Shown here piece by piece: positions 42,368 through 52,100 of a stretch of 64,000 bases of DNA. The stretch's first letter is position 1, and every line of letters begins with the position of its first letter. Below the pieces are notes generated by a model. It was not told where the DNA came from and made no database searches. It saw only the letters and a list, made by a program, of their open reading frames with translations. The stretch is from Streptomyces sp. PT12 (GTDB lineage: Bacteria; Actinomycetota; Actinomycetes; Streptomycetales; Streptomycetaceae). The translations under genes and the position numbers were made by a program. The DNA is taken from positions 248,001-312,000 of the forward strand of contig NZ_QEST01000184.1 in the NCBI RefSeq assembly GCF_003311645.1, written 5' to 3'.

Positions 42368-45058
42368 CTAGATCGCTTCCTTGCGGGTGAGCTGGGTGAA
42401 CGCGAGCCACCCAGGGAGCACCGGCAGCCAGAACGTCATCATCCGGAACAGCACCACCGCGCCGAGCGCCGAGCTGTCCGGCACGCCGAACGCCACGAGC
42501 GCGCCGGTCAGCGTGATCTCGATCGCGCCGATGCCCCCGGGGGTGGGGGCGGCGGAGCCCAGGGCGTTGCCCGCGAGGAAGACCACCGCGAGCGTGGGGT
42601 AGTGCACGTCCTCGCCGAACGCCCGCAGCGACGCGTCGAGGCACAGGACGAACGCCGTCGTCATCAGCAGCATCCCGCCGACGCCCGCGAGCAGCTTCCT
42701 CGGCCGCTGCACGACGTCGAGCATGCGCGGCACCACCCCGGCGAACAGGCTGCGGACCCGGTCGAGGATCGCCTTCCTCAGGCTGGGCACCGCCGTGATG
42801 ATCAGCACGATCACGGCCACCGTGAGCAGGCCCGCGATGACCGTTCTCGACGCCGAGAACGTCGGGGTGCGCTCGGTCCCCGTGAGATAGCCGAAGAGGA
42901 GCAGCAGCCCGATGTGCGAGGTGGCGCCGAACAGCTGCGACGCGCCCACGCTGGCCACCGCGTGCCCGGGGCGCAGGCCCTGGCGTTGCAGGAAGCGGGC
43001 GTTGAGCGCCGCGCCGCCGATCGCCGCGGGGGCGACCAGCTTGACGAACGAGCCCGCGACCTGCGCCGTCACCGTGCGCTTGTAGGACACCTTCTCGGGC
43101 ACGAACCCCAGGAGGCTCAGCGCCGCGGCGAAGTACGTCAGCGCGGAGAAGCCCGCGGCGACCAGGACCCAGCCCCAGTTGGCGTTCTCCCACACCCGCT
43201 GGAACTCCGGCTGGATCAGCTGCGACAGCAGGAAGTACGCGGCGAACGCGGCGGCGATGATGGTGACCAGCGTGCGCGGCCTGATTCGTTCGATGCGCGC
43301 GGGCTCTATCGGCGCCTGGGGGCGGACGAGCAGCACCTGCTGGCGGATCTTGGAGAGCAGGTCGGGCTCCCTGGCGTTGTCAAGGGCCTCCTCCATCGCG
43401 CGCTTCTCCGCCTGCTTGGCCGCCTTGACCGTCCTGCGGTCGGCGTCCTCGGGCAGGCTGCCGCGCGCCTCGCGGTACGCGCGGGCCGCGTCGAGGACGA
43501 TCTGCCGCTCGCGCTGCGACCGTTCGCGCGACAGCTGCCGCAGCGCGGTCCTCGTGGTGCGGCTGAGCGCGATCGGCTGGAGCATCGGCAGGCTGGCCGC
43601 CACCGCGTCGGGGCCGAGCACGGCGACGGCGGCCGAGACGGCGCGCTCGGCGCCCACCCGCAGCCCGAACGTCGTGAGCAGCTGCGCCACATCCATCCGC
43701 AGCAGCAGGTCGCCCGCCGCGATCTCGCCGCCGCGCAGCTCGGTCAGGTACACCTCGCCTTCCCGGTCGACCAGGAGCGAGCCGCCGTCCAGCCTGCGGT
43801 GCGCGATGCGGCGCGCCTGGAGGATGGCGAGCTGCCGCCAGGCCGCCTCCATCAGCGCGTCGGTGACCTCGTCGTCGGGCAGCGCGTCCAGGTCGCGGCC
43901 GCCGATGTGCTCGTAGACCAGCATCACCGCGTCGGGGCCCAGCTCGGAGGTGGCGATCAGCTTGGGGGCGCGCGCGCCCGCGGCTCCCGCGGCGTAGGCC
44001 AGCAGCGCCTCCTGTTCGAGCGTCTGGCGCAGCGACGGCAGGCTGCGGCGCTGGGTGATGCCGCGCAGCGCGAGCCGCCGCCAGAGCCGGTAGAAGAAGC
44101 CCTGCGCCTGCTGCGCCCTGTCCACCACGGTGACGTCGAGCGGCGGCCCGGTCTCCAGGGTGACCAGGTAGCGGCGCGTGCGCTGCTGGCGGTCCCCTGT
44201 GTCCTTGCCGCCGTCCCGCTCGCCCAGGTGCTCGGCGCGCAGCGCGCTGACCGGGCGGAAGCCGACGTTCCGCAGCCCGGCGAGCAACTGCTGGCCGGTG
44301 GCGCGGACGTTGGGCGAGCCGACGGCGTAGAGCGTGCCGTAGGCGATGGTCCAGCCGATCAGGACCGTGACGACGATGGAGAACGGCGTGGTGTAGCCCG
44401 CCACGAGCATCGAGAGCGCGTCGAGCAGCAGCACGGCCCACATGGCGAGCCGCCAGCGCGGGCGGTGGTTCATGCCGACGGCCGTGGCATAGGCGATGAC
44501 AGGGGCCAGATAGCCGTGCACCGGCTCGGTCACCGCGCCGCTCGGCGCGATGCGGGTCAGCGCGTCCTGCACCGAGTCGGGCGAGAGCCTGGCCACCCAC
44601 AGGCTGAACGACAGCGACACCCCGTGCGCGAGCACCGCGGCGAGGACGCCGTCGGCGATGCGCAGCCCGTCCCGTTTCACCAGTCGCTCGATCGCGAACG
44701 CCACCGGGATCACCAGCACGGCCACGCTCGACGCGAAGCCCGCGAAGTTGATCAGGAGCGAGGGCGCCTGGTCCGCGCCCTTGTCGACGTCGTCCTCGAT
44801 GCCCTGGGTGGTGCCGATCGCGAATGTCGCGAGCGCCACCACGAGGGCGATGCCGAGCACCCCGAGGAGCACGCGCAGCAGATCACTCGGCCGGTGGACG
44901 CGGGCGGCCAGGATCGGCTCGTCCACCTCCAGGTGGTCCGCGCGCGTCGGGTCCGCGCGCAGCAGCGCGTCGAGCGGCTCGTCGGCGCCGTCCGGCTCGT
45001 CCCGTCGGCGCGCCGTGCGCCCGTCCACGCGCTGTGCCTCTTCTTCGCCCCGTATCAC
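42368..45058 (-). CDS. Flippase-like membrane protein fused to a degenerate kinase-like domain
   Basis: 896-aa protein. N-terminal ~200 residues hold several membrane segments. A kinase-like region follows (about 290-550): LIATSELGPDAVMLVYEHIGG and HRRLDGGSLLVDREGEVYL, where the catalytic loop Asp position and the DFG motif (here TEL) are not conserved, so it is probably inactive. The C-terminal ~300 residues are the LPG-synthase/UPF0104 membrane domain (FVKLVAPAAIGGAALNARF, APTPGGIGAIEITL). No aminoacyl-PG synthase domain is present. GTG 45058 has GGGGAAG upstream; 45028 and 45133 are alternatives. Lipid or polyprenyl handling is inferred. Confidence 0.8.
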   Translation of the reverse strand: MIRGEEEAQRVDGRTARRRDEPDGADEPLDALLRADPTRADHLEVDEPILAARVHRPSDLLRVLLGVLGIALVVALATFAIGTTQGIEDDVDKGADQAPSLLINFAGFASSVAVLVIPVAFAIERLVKRDGLRIADGVLAAVLAHGVSLSFSLWVARLSPDSVQDALTRIAPSGAVTEPVHGYLAPVIAYATAVGMNHRPRWRLAMWAVLLLDALSMLVAGYTTPFSIVVTVLIGWTIAYGTLYAVGSPNVRATGQQLLAGLRNVGFRPVSALRAEHLGERDGGKDTGDRQQRTRRYLVTLETGPPLDVTVVDRAQQAQGFFYRLWRRLALRGITQRRSLPSLRQTLEQEALLAYAAGAAGARAPKLIATSELGPDAVMLVYEHIGGRDLDALPDDEVTDALMEAAWRQLAILQARRIAHRRLDGGSLLVDREGEVYLTELRGGEIAAGDLLLRMDVAQLLTTFGLRVGAERAVSAAVAVLGPDAVAASLPMLQPIALSRTTRTALRQLSRERSQRERQIVLDAARAYREARGSLPEDADRRTVKAAKQAEKRAMEEALDNAREPDLLSKIRQQVLLVRPQAPIEPARIERIRPRTLVTIIAAAFAAYFLLSQLIQPEFQRVWENANWGWVLVAAGFSALTYFAAALSLLGFVPEKVSYKRTVTAQVAGSFVKLVAPAAIGGAALNARFLQRQGLRPGHAVASVGASQLFGATSHIGLLLLFGYLTGTERTPTFSASRTVIAGLLTVAVIVLIITAVPSLRKAILDRVRSLFAGVVPRMLDVVQRPRKLLAGVGGMLLMTTAFVLCLDASLRAFGEDVHYPTLAVVFLAGNALGSAAPTPGGIGAIEITLTGALVAFGVPDSSALGAVVLFRMMTFWLPVLPGWLAFTQLTRKEAI

Positions 45059-45174
45059 TGGTCGCTTCCCCAGGATTCTCCTCGTGCTGGAACTGCCGAC
45101 CAGCCCTCCCCCGTGCTGGGACGATAGTGACACGAGAGACGGCCGCGGGTGGGCCGTCCGTGAGATACGGCACC

Positions 45175-45621
45175 ATGAACGCCATGGCTGACCCCGCTGA
45201 CCCCGCTGACCCCACCGACGACGAGGAAGGCGCGGAAGGCGCGGAAGGGGCGACCGGCCGCGGTGGCGCGCACCGGCTGCCCGAGTACGCCGACCGGGTC
45301 CTCACCGAGGTCGAACGCATCCCGCCAGGGCGGGTGCTGACATACGGGGACATCGCGCGGCGCCTCGGCGGCGGCGGGCCGCGGCAGGTCGGCAGGGTGA
45401 TGGCGCGGTACGGCGGCGCGGTGCCGTGGTGGCGCGTGGTGCGCGCGGACGGGCGGCTCCTCCCCGGGCACGAGCGGCGCGCGTTGGAGCACTACCGCAT
45501 CGAGGGCACCCCCCTGCGCGCCGGCGCGGACCCCGGCGCGACGCCACGGCTCGACCTCCGGCGCGCGGTGTGGGACGGGGGCGCGGACGGCTCGGGAGCG
45601 CCGGCGCCCGGGCGCGGCTGA
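45175..45621 (+). CDS. Alkyltransferase-like (ATL) DNA-binding protein
   Basis: 148-aa protein of the MGMT C-terminal fold. VERIPPGRVLTYGDIARRLG, then GPRQVGRVMARY and VPWWRVVRADGRLLPG align with the alkyl-acceptor region, but the PCHRV motif is VPWWRV, so the acceptor Cys is missing. Such ATL proteins bind O6-alkylguanine and hand it to nucleotide-excision repair rather than reversing it. An acidic ~30-residue N-terminus is present. ATG at 45175 is used. It precedes the adnA-like gene, in keeping with repair. Confidence 0.85.
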   Translation: MNAMADPADPADPTDDEEGAEGAEGATGRGGAHRLPEYADRVLTEVERIPPGRVLTYGDIARRLGGGGPRQVGRVMARYGGAVPWWRVVRADGRLLPGHERRALEHYRIEGTPLRAGADPGATPRLDLRRAVWDGGADGSGAPAPGRG

Positions 45622-45734
45622 GCTTCGGCTCACGCTCACCAGCGTGCGCCGTCCGTCCGGGGGACGGATGCGAAACGCTGCGCCCCGGGAGCCGTCTGGC
45701 GTACCGTCTCCTCCAACGTCCCCGAGAATGCGCG

Positions 45735-48700
45735 ATGCACGTGAGCCTCTCCGTCCCCTTCACTGACCGGCCGCCCGCCCCGGGAGCGTACCGACTGGTG
45801 CGCGCCCCGGTCGGCGACGCACGGGTTGTAGCTGTGGACGCCAGCCAGCGTCGGGTGGTTGACCACCCGGGCGGGCCGCTGCTGGTGCTCGCGGGTCCCG
45901 GCACGGGGAAGACCACCACGCTGGTGGAGGCCGTGGCCCGCCGCGTGGCGGACGGCGCGGATCCCGAACGCGTCCTGGTGCTGACGTTCAGCAGGAAGGC
46001 GGCCGCCGAGCTGAGGGACCGGCTGACCGCGCGCCTGGGAGGAGCCTCCCCGCAGGCGACCACGTTTCACTCCTTCGCTTACGCGTTCGTACGGGCGCAT
46101 CAGGACCGCGACCTGTTCGCCGAGCCGCTGCGGCTGCTCTCGGGGCCCGAGCAGGACCTCTACCTGCGCGAGCTGCTCGCGGGCCACCGCGACCCCGGGG
46201 GCGCGGGCTCCGGCGTCGACTGGCCGGACGAGCTGCGCGCCTGCCTGACCACCAGGGGCTTCGCCGACGAGCTGCGCGCGGTGCTCGCGCGCAGCCGCGA
46301 GATCGGCCTGGCGCCCGACACGCTGGCCGGGTTCGCCCGCCGCACCGGGCGGCCCGACTGGGAGGCGGCGGCCCACTTCCTCGCCGAGTACCTGGACGTC
46401 ACCGAGGCCCAGGGCGTGCTCGACTACACCGAGCTGGTGCGCGGCGCGGCGCGGCTCGCCGATGACCCGGGCGTCGCCGCCGCGGTCAGGGCGCGGTACG
46501 ACGCGGTGTTCGTCGACGAGTACCAGGACACCGACCCCGCCCAGGTCGCGCTCCTGCGGGCGCTGGCCGGGGGCGGGCGCGACCTGGTGGTGTTCGGCGA
46601 CCCCGACCAGGCCATCTACGCCTTCAGGGGCGGCGACGTGAACGGGATCCTCGGCTTCCCCGACGCGTTCCGCACCCGCGCGGGCGCCCCGGCGCCCGTC
46701 GCGGTGCTGCGCACCGGCAGGCGCAGCGGGGCCGCGCTGCTCGCCGCCACGCGCCTGCTCACCCAGCGCATGCCGCTGTCCAGGCTGCCCGCCGAGGCGG
46801 TGCGCGGGCACCGGGCGCTGACGGCCGAGCGGGACGGCGGCCGCGTCGAGGTGCGCACCTATCCCACGCCGGGCGCCGAGCTGGACAACATCGCGGATCT
46901 GCTGCGCCGAGCCCACCTGGAGGAGGGCGTGCCCTGGGGCGAGATGGCCGTCCTGGTGCGCGCCGGCGCGCGGTCCATCCCGGTCGTGCGCCGGGCGCTG
47001 ACGGCGGCGGGCGTGCCCCTCGAGGTGGACGGCGACGACCTGCCCCTGCGTCAGGAGCCCGCGGTCGCCCCGCTGCTGATGGCGCTGCGCGCGGTCGCGG
47101 GGCCCGGCCCCGGCGAGGGCGCCGCGCTCGCGCCCGACGACGCGCTCGCGCTGCTGGCCTCGCCGCTCGGCGGCATGGACGCCGCAGAGCTGCGCCGCCT
47201 CGGCCGCGCCCTGCGCAACGAGGAGCGCGCCGCGGGCGTCGCCACCCCGCGCCCCTCCGACGAGCTGATCGCCAGGGCGCTGGCCGAGCCCGAGCGGCTG
47301 GTCACCCACGACCCGGCGTACGCGGGGGGCGCGCAGCGCCTTGGGCTGCTGCTGCGCAAGGCCCGCGAGCTGCTCGCGGGCGGCGGCAGCGCCGAGGAGG
47401 CGCTGTGGATGCTGTGGGAGGGCACGCCCTGGCCTGGGCGGCTCGAACGGGCCGCCAGGCGCGGGGGAGCCGCGGGGCGCAACGCCGACCGCGACCTCGA
47501 CGCGATGTGCGCGCTGTTCGACGCGGCGGCGCGCGCCGAGGAGCGCACCGGAGGGCGAGGGGCGCGCAACTTCCTTGCCGAGCTGGAGGCGCACGACATC
47601 GCCGCCGACACGCTCGCGCCGCGCGCCGTGCGCCCCGAGGCGGTGCGGCTCATGACGGCCCATCGCGCCAAGGGCCTGGAGTGGTCTCTCGTCGTGGTCG
47701 CCGGGGTGCAGGAGGGGCTCTGGCCCGACCTGCGGCGCCGTGGCTCGCTCCTCGAGGCCGACCGGATCGGCCGCGACGGGCTCGCCGAGCCGCTGAGCCA
47801 GGCCGCGCTGCTCGCCGAGGAGCGGCGGCTGTTCTACGTGGCCGCCACGCGCGCGAGGGACCGCCTGGTCGTCACGGCCGTGCGCGGCGCGGACGACGGC
47901 GACCAGCCGTCGCGTTTCCTGCGCGAACTCGGCGTCGAGCCCGAGGAGGTGAGCGGCCGCCCGCGCCGCCCGCTCGCGCTCGCCGCGCTCATCGCCGAGC
48001 TGCGCGCCACCACCGTGGACCCCGACGCCTCACCCGCGCTGCGCCGCGCCGCCGCCGAGCGCCTGGCCGAGCTGGCCGCGCTCACCGACGACGAGGGCCA
48101 CGCCCTGGCGCCCGCCGCCCACCCCGAGCGCTGGTGGGGGCTGCGCGAGCCGACCCGTTCCGCCGCGCCCGTGCGCGACCCCGCCGCGCCCGTCGCGCTG
48201 TCGGGCAGCGCGCTCGACCAGCTGGTCAACACGTGCGCGCTCCAGTGGTTCCTGGGCCGCGAGGTGCACGCCGACGCGCCCGCCACCACCGCGCAGGGCT
48301 TCGGCAACGTCCTGCACGTCCTCGCCGACGAGGTCGCATCGGGCACCACACCGGCCGACCTGTCCGTGCTGATGGAACGCCTCGACACCGTGTGGGACTC
48401 GCTCGCGTTCGAGGCGCCCTGGCAGTCGCGCAGGGAGCAGGCCGAGGCCCGCGCGGCCCTGGAGCGCTTTCTGCGCTGGCATGTGCTCCAACGCGCCGAC
48501 GGGTGCCAACCCGTCGCCAGCGAGGCCGAGTTCGACGTCACCCTTCAGGCGGGGCCGCACAGCGTCCGGATCCGCGGCGTGCTCGACCGGGTCGAGCGGG
48601 ACGCCGAAGGCCGCGCGTATGTCGTCGACTTCAAGACGGGCCGCACGCGCCCCACCCGCCGCGAGGTGGAACGCCACCCGCAGCTCGCCGTCTACCAGCT

Positions 48701-49016
48701 CGCGCTGCGGCACGGCGAGGTCCCGGGCGCGGGGGACCCGGCGGGCGCCGCGCTGGTGCATCTGCGGCAGGGCGCCCCGGCGCGCGAGGGCGGCGACGCG
48801 CTCCCCGCGGTGCAGCGCCAGGAGCCGCTGGGCCGGGAGGGGAGCGGCGACGCGAACGGTGACGTGAACGGCGACTGGGTCGGTGACCTGCTGGCCAACG
48901 CCGCGGGCCGCGTCCTCGACGAGCGCTTCACGCCGCACTCGGGCCAGCACTGCGGCTCGTGCTCGTTCCGCGGCGCGTGCAGCGCGCGCCCCGAGGGCCG
49001 CCACGTCGTCGACTGA
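45735..49016 (+). CDS. adnA: AdnA-type helicase-nuclease subunit
   Basis: 1093-aa UvrD-like helicase with a C-terminal RecB-type nuclease; half of the AdnAB end-resection motor. Walker A LAGPGTGKT (52-60), motif Ia LTFSRKAAAELRDRL, motif II VFVDEYQDTDP, GDPDQAIYAFRG, and motif V/VI TAHRAKGLEW and YVAATRARDRL. Nuclease residues GVLDRVE and Asp965-Lys967 in VVDFKTG. Cys834, Cys1073, Cys1076 and Cys1082 form an AddB-like iron-sulfur staple. ATG at 45735. Stop lies in an 11-bp tandem repeat. Confidence 0.88.
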   Translation: MHVSLSVPFTDRPPAPGAYRLVRAPVGDARVVAVDASQRRVVDHPGGPLLVLAGPGTGKTTTLVEAVARRVADGADPERVLVLTFSRKAAAELRDRLTARLGGASPQATTFHSFAYAFVRAHQDRDLFAEPLRLLSGPEQDLYLRELLAGHRDPGGAGSGVDWPDELRACLTTRGFADELRAVLARSREIGLAPDTLAGFARRTGRPDWEAAAHFLAEYLDVTEAQGVLDYTELVRGAARLADDPGVAAAVRARYDAVFVDEYQDTDPAQVALLRALAGGGRDLVVFGDPDQAIYAFRGGDVNGILGFPDAFRTRAGAPAPVAVLRTGRRSGAALLAATRLLTQRMPLSRLPAEAVRGHRALTAERDGGRVEVRTYPTPGAELDNIADLLRRAHLEEGVPWGEMAVLVRAGARSIPVVRRALTAAGVPLEVDGDDLPLRQEPAVAPLLMALRAVAGPGPGEGAALAPDDALALLASPLGGMDAAELRRLGRALRNEERAAGVATPRPSDELIARALAEPERLVTHDPAYAGGAQRLGLLLRKARELLAGGGSAEEALWMLWEGTPWPGRLERAARRGGAAGRNADRDLDAMCALFDAAARAEERTGGRGARNFLAELEAHDIAADTLAPRAVRPEAVRLMTAHRAKGLEWSLVVVAGVQEGLWPDLRRRGSLLEADRIGRDGLAEPLSQAALLAEERRLFYVAATRARDRLVVTAVRGADDGDQPSRFLRELGVEPEEVSGRPRRPLALAALIAELRATTVDPDASPALRRAAAERLAELAALTDDEGHALAPAAHPERWWGLREPTRSAAPVRDPAAPVALSGSALDQLVNTCALQWFLGREVHADAPATTAQGFGNVLHVLADEVASGTTPADLSVLMERLDTVWDSLAFEAPWQSRREQAEARAALERFLRWHVLQRADGCQPVASEAEFDVTLQAGPHSVRIRGVLDRVERDAEGRAYVVDFKTGRTRPTRREVERHPQLAVYQLALRHGEVPGAGDPAGAALVHLRQGAPAREGGDALPAVQRQEPLGREGSGDANGDVNGDWVGDLLANAAGRVLDERFTPHSGQHCGSCSFRGACSARPEGRHVVD

Positions 49017-49084
49017 CCCGCGACTGACCCGCGACCGAGCCGCGACCGAGCCGCGACCGAGCCGCGACCGAGCCGCGAGTCACC
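49008..49084. repeat. Seven 11-bp tandem units at the adnA 3' end
   Basis: Units near CGCGACCGAGC: two early variants (49008, 49019), four identical copies (49030, 49041, 49052, 49063), and a final variant (49074). The first unit contains the adnA stop codon (49014-49016). Confidence 0.9.
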
Positions 49085-49116
49085 CGCGGCGGAACGGGAC
49101 TGTCGGAGGCGGGGGT

Positions 49117-49122
49117 TAGGCT
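49117..49122 (+). promoter_or_regulatory. Putative -10 (TAGGCT) of adnB, leaderless layout
   Basis: TAGGCT ends 7 nt before GTG 49130. The same hexamer precedes nudC downstream. Confidence 0.5.
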
Positions 49123-49129
49123 CACTCGG

Positions 49130-52100
49130 GTGCCCGTCCGACTCAGCCGCCCCGAACAGCTCAGGGAGCTGCTGGGGATCCCGTTCACCGCGGAGCAGCT
49201 GGCCTGTGTCACCGCGCCCCCCGCGCCCCAGGCCATCGTCGCGGGGGCGGGCTCGGGCAAGACGACGGTGATGGCCGCGCGCGTCGTGTGGCTCACCGCC
49301 ACGGGCCAGGTCTCCCCGGGGCAGGTGCTCGGCCTCACCTTCACCAACAAGGCGGCGGGCGAGCTGGCCGAGCGGATCCGCGCCGCCCTCGCGGGCGCGG
49401 GCGTCGAGACGGCGGAGGACGGCGAGCCCCAGGTGTCCACCTATCACGCGTTCGCGGGGCGGCTGCTTGCCGAGCACGGGCTGCGGCTCGGCGTCGAGCC
49501 CGCCTCGCGGCTGCTGGCCGACGCCGGGCGGTTCCAGCTGGCCGCCGAGGTGCTGCGGTCGGCGCCCGCCGAGTTCGACCCCCCGGCCGCGACGTTCACC
49601 GCGCTGGTCACCGATCTCGTCGCGCTCGACGCCGAGCTGTCGGAGCATCTGGTGACCCCTGCGGCGCTGCGCGCGTTCGACGCGGGGCTGCTCGCCGAGC
49701 TGGCAGGGGCCGAGCTGACCAACGCGGAGCTGCGCCGCGTCCCCGAGGCCGCCGCGGGGCGCGGGCGGCTGCTCGACATGGTCGAGGAGTACCGCAGGCG
49801 CAAGCGCGCCCGCGACCTGCTCGACTTCGGCGACCAGATCGCGCTCGCCGCGGCCCTCGCCCGCGACGTGCCGGAGGTGGGCAGGGCGATGCGGGAGGCG
49901 TTCTCCGTCGTGCTCCTCGACGAGTATCAGGACACGTCCGTGGCCCAACGGATCCTGCTCGCCGGGCTGTTCGGCGGCGGCACGGGACACGCCGTCACCG
50001 CGGTCGGCGACCCGTGCCAGGCGATCTACGGCTGGCGCGGCGCGTCCGTGGCCAACCTCGACGACTTCCCCGACCACTTCCCGCACCGCGACGGCACCCC
50101 CGCGCGCCGCGACAGCCTCAGCGAGAACCGCCGCAGCGGCGGGCGGCTGCTCTCGCTGGCCAACGACCTGGCCGCGCCGCTGCGCGCGCGCCACCCCGCG
50201 GTCGTTCCGCTGCGGCCCGCCGACGGCGCCGAGCTGGCCGGGCGCGTGCGCTGCGCGCTGCTGCCCACGCACGCCGATGAGCTGGCCTGGCTCGCCGACT
50301 CGATCGCGCACCTGACGCGGACCGGGACGCCGCCGCGTGAGATCGCGGTGCTGTGCCGCACGGCGGGCGACTTCGCGGCGATCCAGGGCGCGCTGGTGGC
50401 CCGCGACGTGCCCGTCGAGGTGGTCGGGCTCTCAGGGCTTGTGCACCTGCCCGAGGTCGCCGACCTCGTCGCGGTGTGCGAGGTGCTGGTCGATCCCACG
50501 GCCAACGCCGCCCTCGTCCGGCTGCTCACGGGCCCTCGCTGGCGGATCGGCCCGCGCGACCTGGCGCTGCTCGGGCGGCGCGCCAGGGTGCTGGTGCGGC
50601 GGGCCGGGGGCGCAGGCACGGACGGCGGCTCGGACGGCGGCACGGACGGCGGCTCGGACGGCGGCGAGGACGCGCGGCTCGCGGCGGCGGTCGAGGGCAC
50701 CGACCCCGCGGAGGTCACGTCGCTCGCGGACGCGCTCGACACGTTCGTCGAGGGCGCGGGGGAGCCCGCCGACGGGCTGCCGTTCTCGCCGGAGGCGCGG
50801 GTGCGGTTCGCCCATCTGGCCGCCGAGATCCGGGAGTTGCGGCGTTCGCTGGGCGATCCGCTGATGGATGTGCTGCACCGCGTGCTGTCCGCGACGGGCC
50901 TCGAGGTCGAGCTGTCCGCGTCCCCGCGCGCGCTGGCGGCGCGGCGCAGGGAGACGCTGGGCGCGTTCCTCGACGTGGCCGCGGCGTTCGCGGCGGGGCG
51001 CAGCGGCACGGCGGTGGACGGGGAGGCGACGCTGCCCGCGTTCCTCGCCTTCCTGCGGGCCGCCGCGCAGTACGACAAGGGCCTCGACAGCTCGCTGCCC
51101 GGCGCGGACGACACCGTGAAGGTGCTCACCGCGCACAAGGCCAAGGGCCTGGAGTGGGACGTCGTCGTGGTGCCGGGGCTGGTCGCGGGGGCGTTTCCCG
51201 CCAAGCCGTCGCGCGATTCGTGGCTGCGGCACCCCCGCGCGCTGCCGCACCCGCTGCGCGGCGACGCCGGAACGCTGCCCGAGCCGCCCGAGTGGACGGC
51301 CGCGGGCCACAAGGAGTACGCGGCGGCGACGGCCGAGCACCTGGAGCTCGAGGAGCTGCGGCTCGGCTATGTCACGTTCACCAGGCCGCGGTCGCTGCTG
51401 CTCGGCTCGGGGCACTGGTGGGGGCCGAGCCAGAAGAGACGGCGCGGGCCCTCGGCGTTTCTGGCGGCGCTGCGCGCCCACTGCGAGCGCGATCCGGCGC
51501 ACGGCGAGGTGGAGCAGTGGGCCGACCCCCCGCCCGAGGACGTGGAGAACCCCGCGCTCGCCGGGTCCGCGCGCGAGGAGGCGTGGCCGCTGCCGCTCGA
51601 CCCGGCGGCGCTGGCCCGGCGGCGCGCGGCGGCCGACGCGGTGCTGGCGCGGCTGCGCGCGGGGGTGCCGGGGCCGCGGGGGGACGGCGCCTCCGGCGTT
51701 TCGAACGATGCGAACGATGCGGGTGGCTCGGGTGACGCGGGTGGCTCGGGTGGCTCGGGTGGCTCGGGGGATTCCGCGGGGCTGACTCCCGAGGAGCGGC
51801 GGACCGTGGAGTCATGGGACCGGGATCTGGCCGCGCTTGCCGGGGAGTTGCGGCGGTCGCGGGCCGTGGTGCGCGACGTCGAGCTGCCGCTCTCGCTGTC
51901 CGCTTCGCAGGTGCAGCGGCTCGCGGCCGACCCCGAGGGGTTCGCGCGCGACCTGGCCCGGCCGATGCCGCGCCCGCCGCAGCCCGCGGCGCGGCGCGGG
52001 ACGAGGTTCCACGCGTGGGTGGAGTCCAGGTTCGAGACGCTGGCGCTGCCGATGCTCGGCCCTGACGAGCTCCCGGGCGGCGATCCCGACGAGGAGGCCG

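Noticed and set aside
45175-45621. True O6-alkylguanine-DNA alkyltransferase
   Set aside because: The acceptor cysteine of PCHRV is replaced by Trp (VPWWRV), so repair by alkyl transfer is unlikely.
49008-49084. Tandem array considered as CRISPR
   Set aside because: Units are contiguous 11-mers without spacers, and no cas gene is present.
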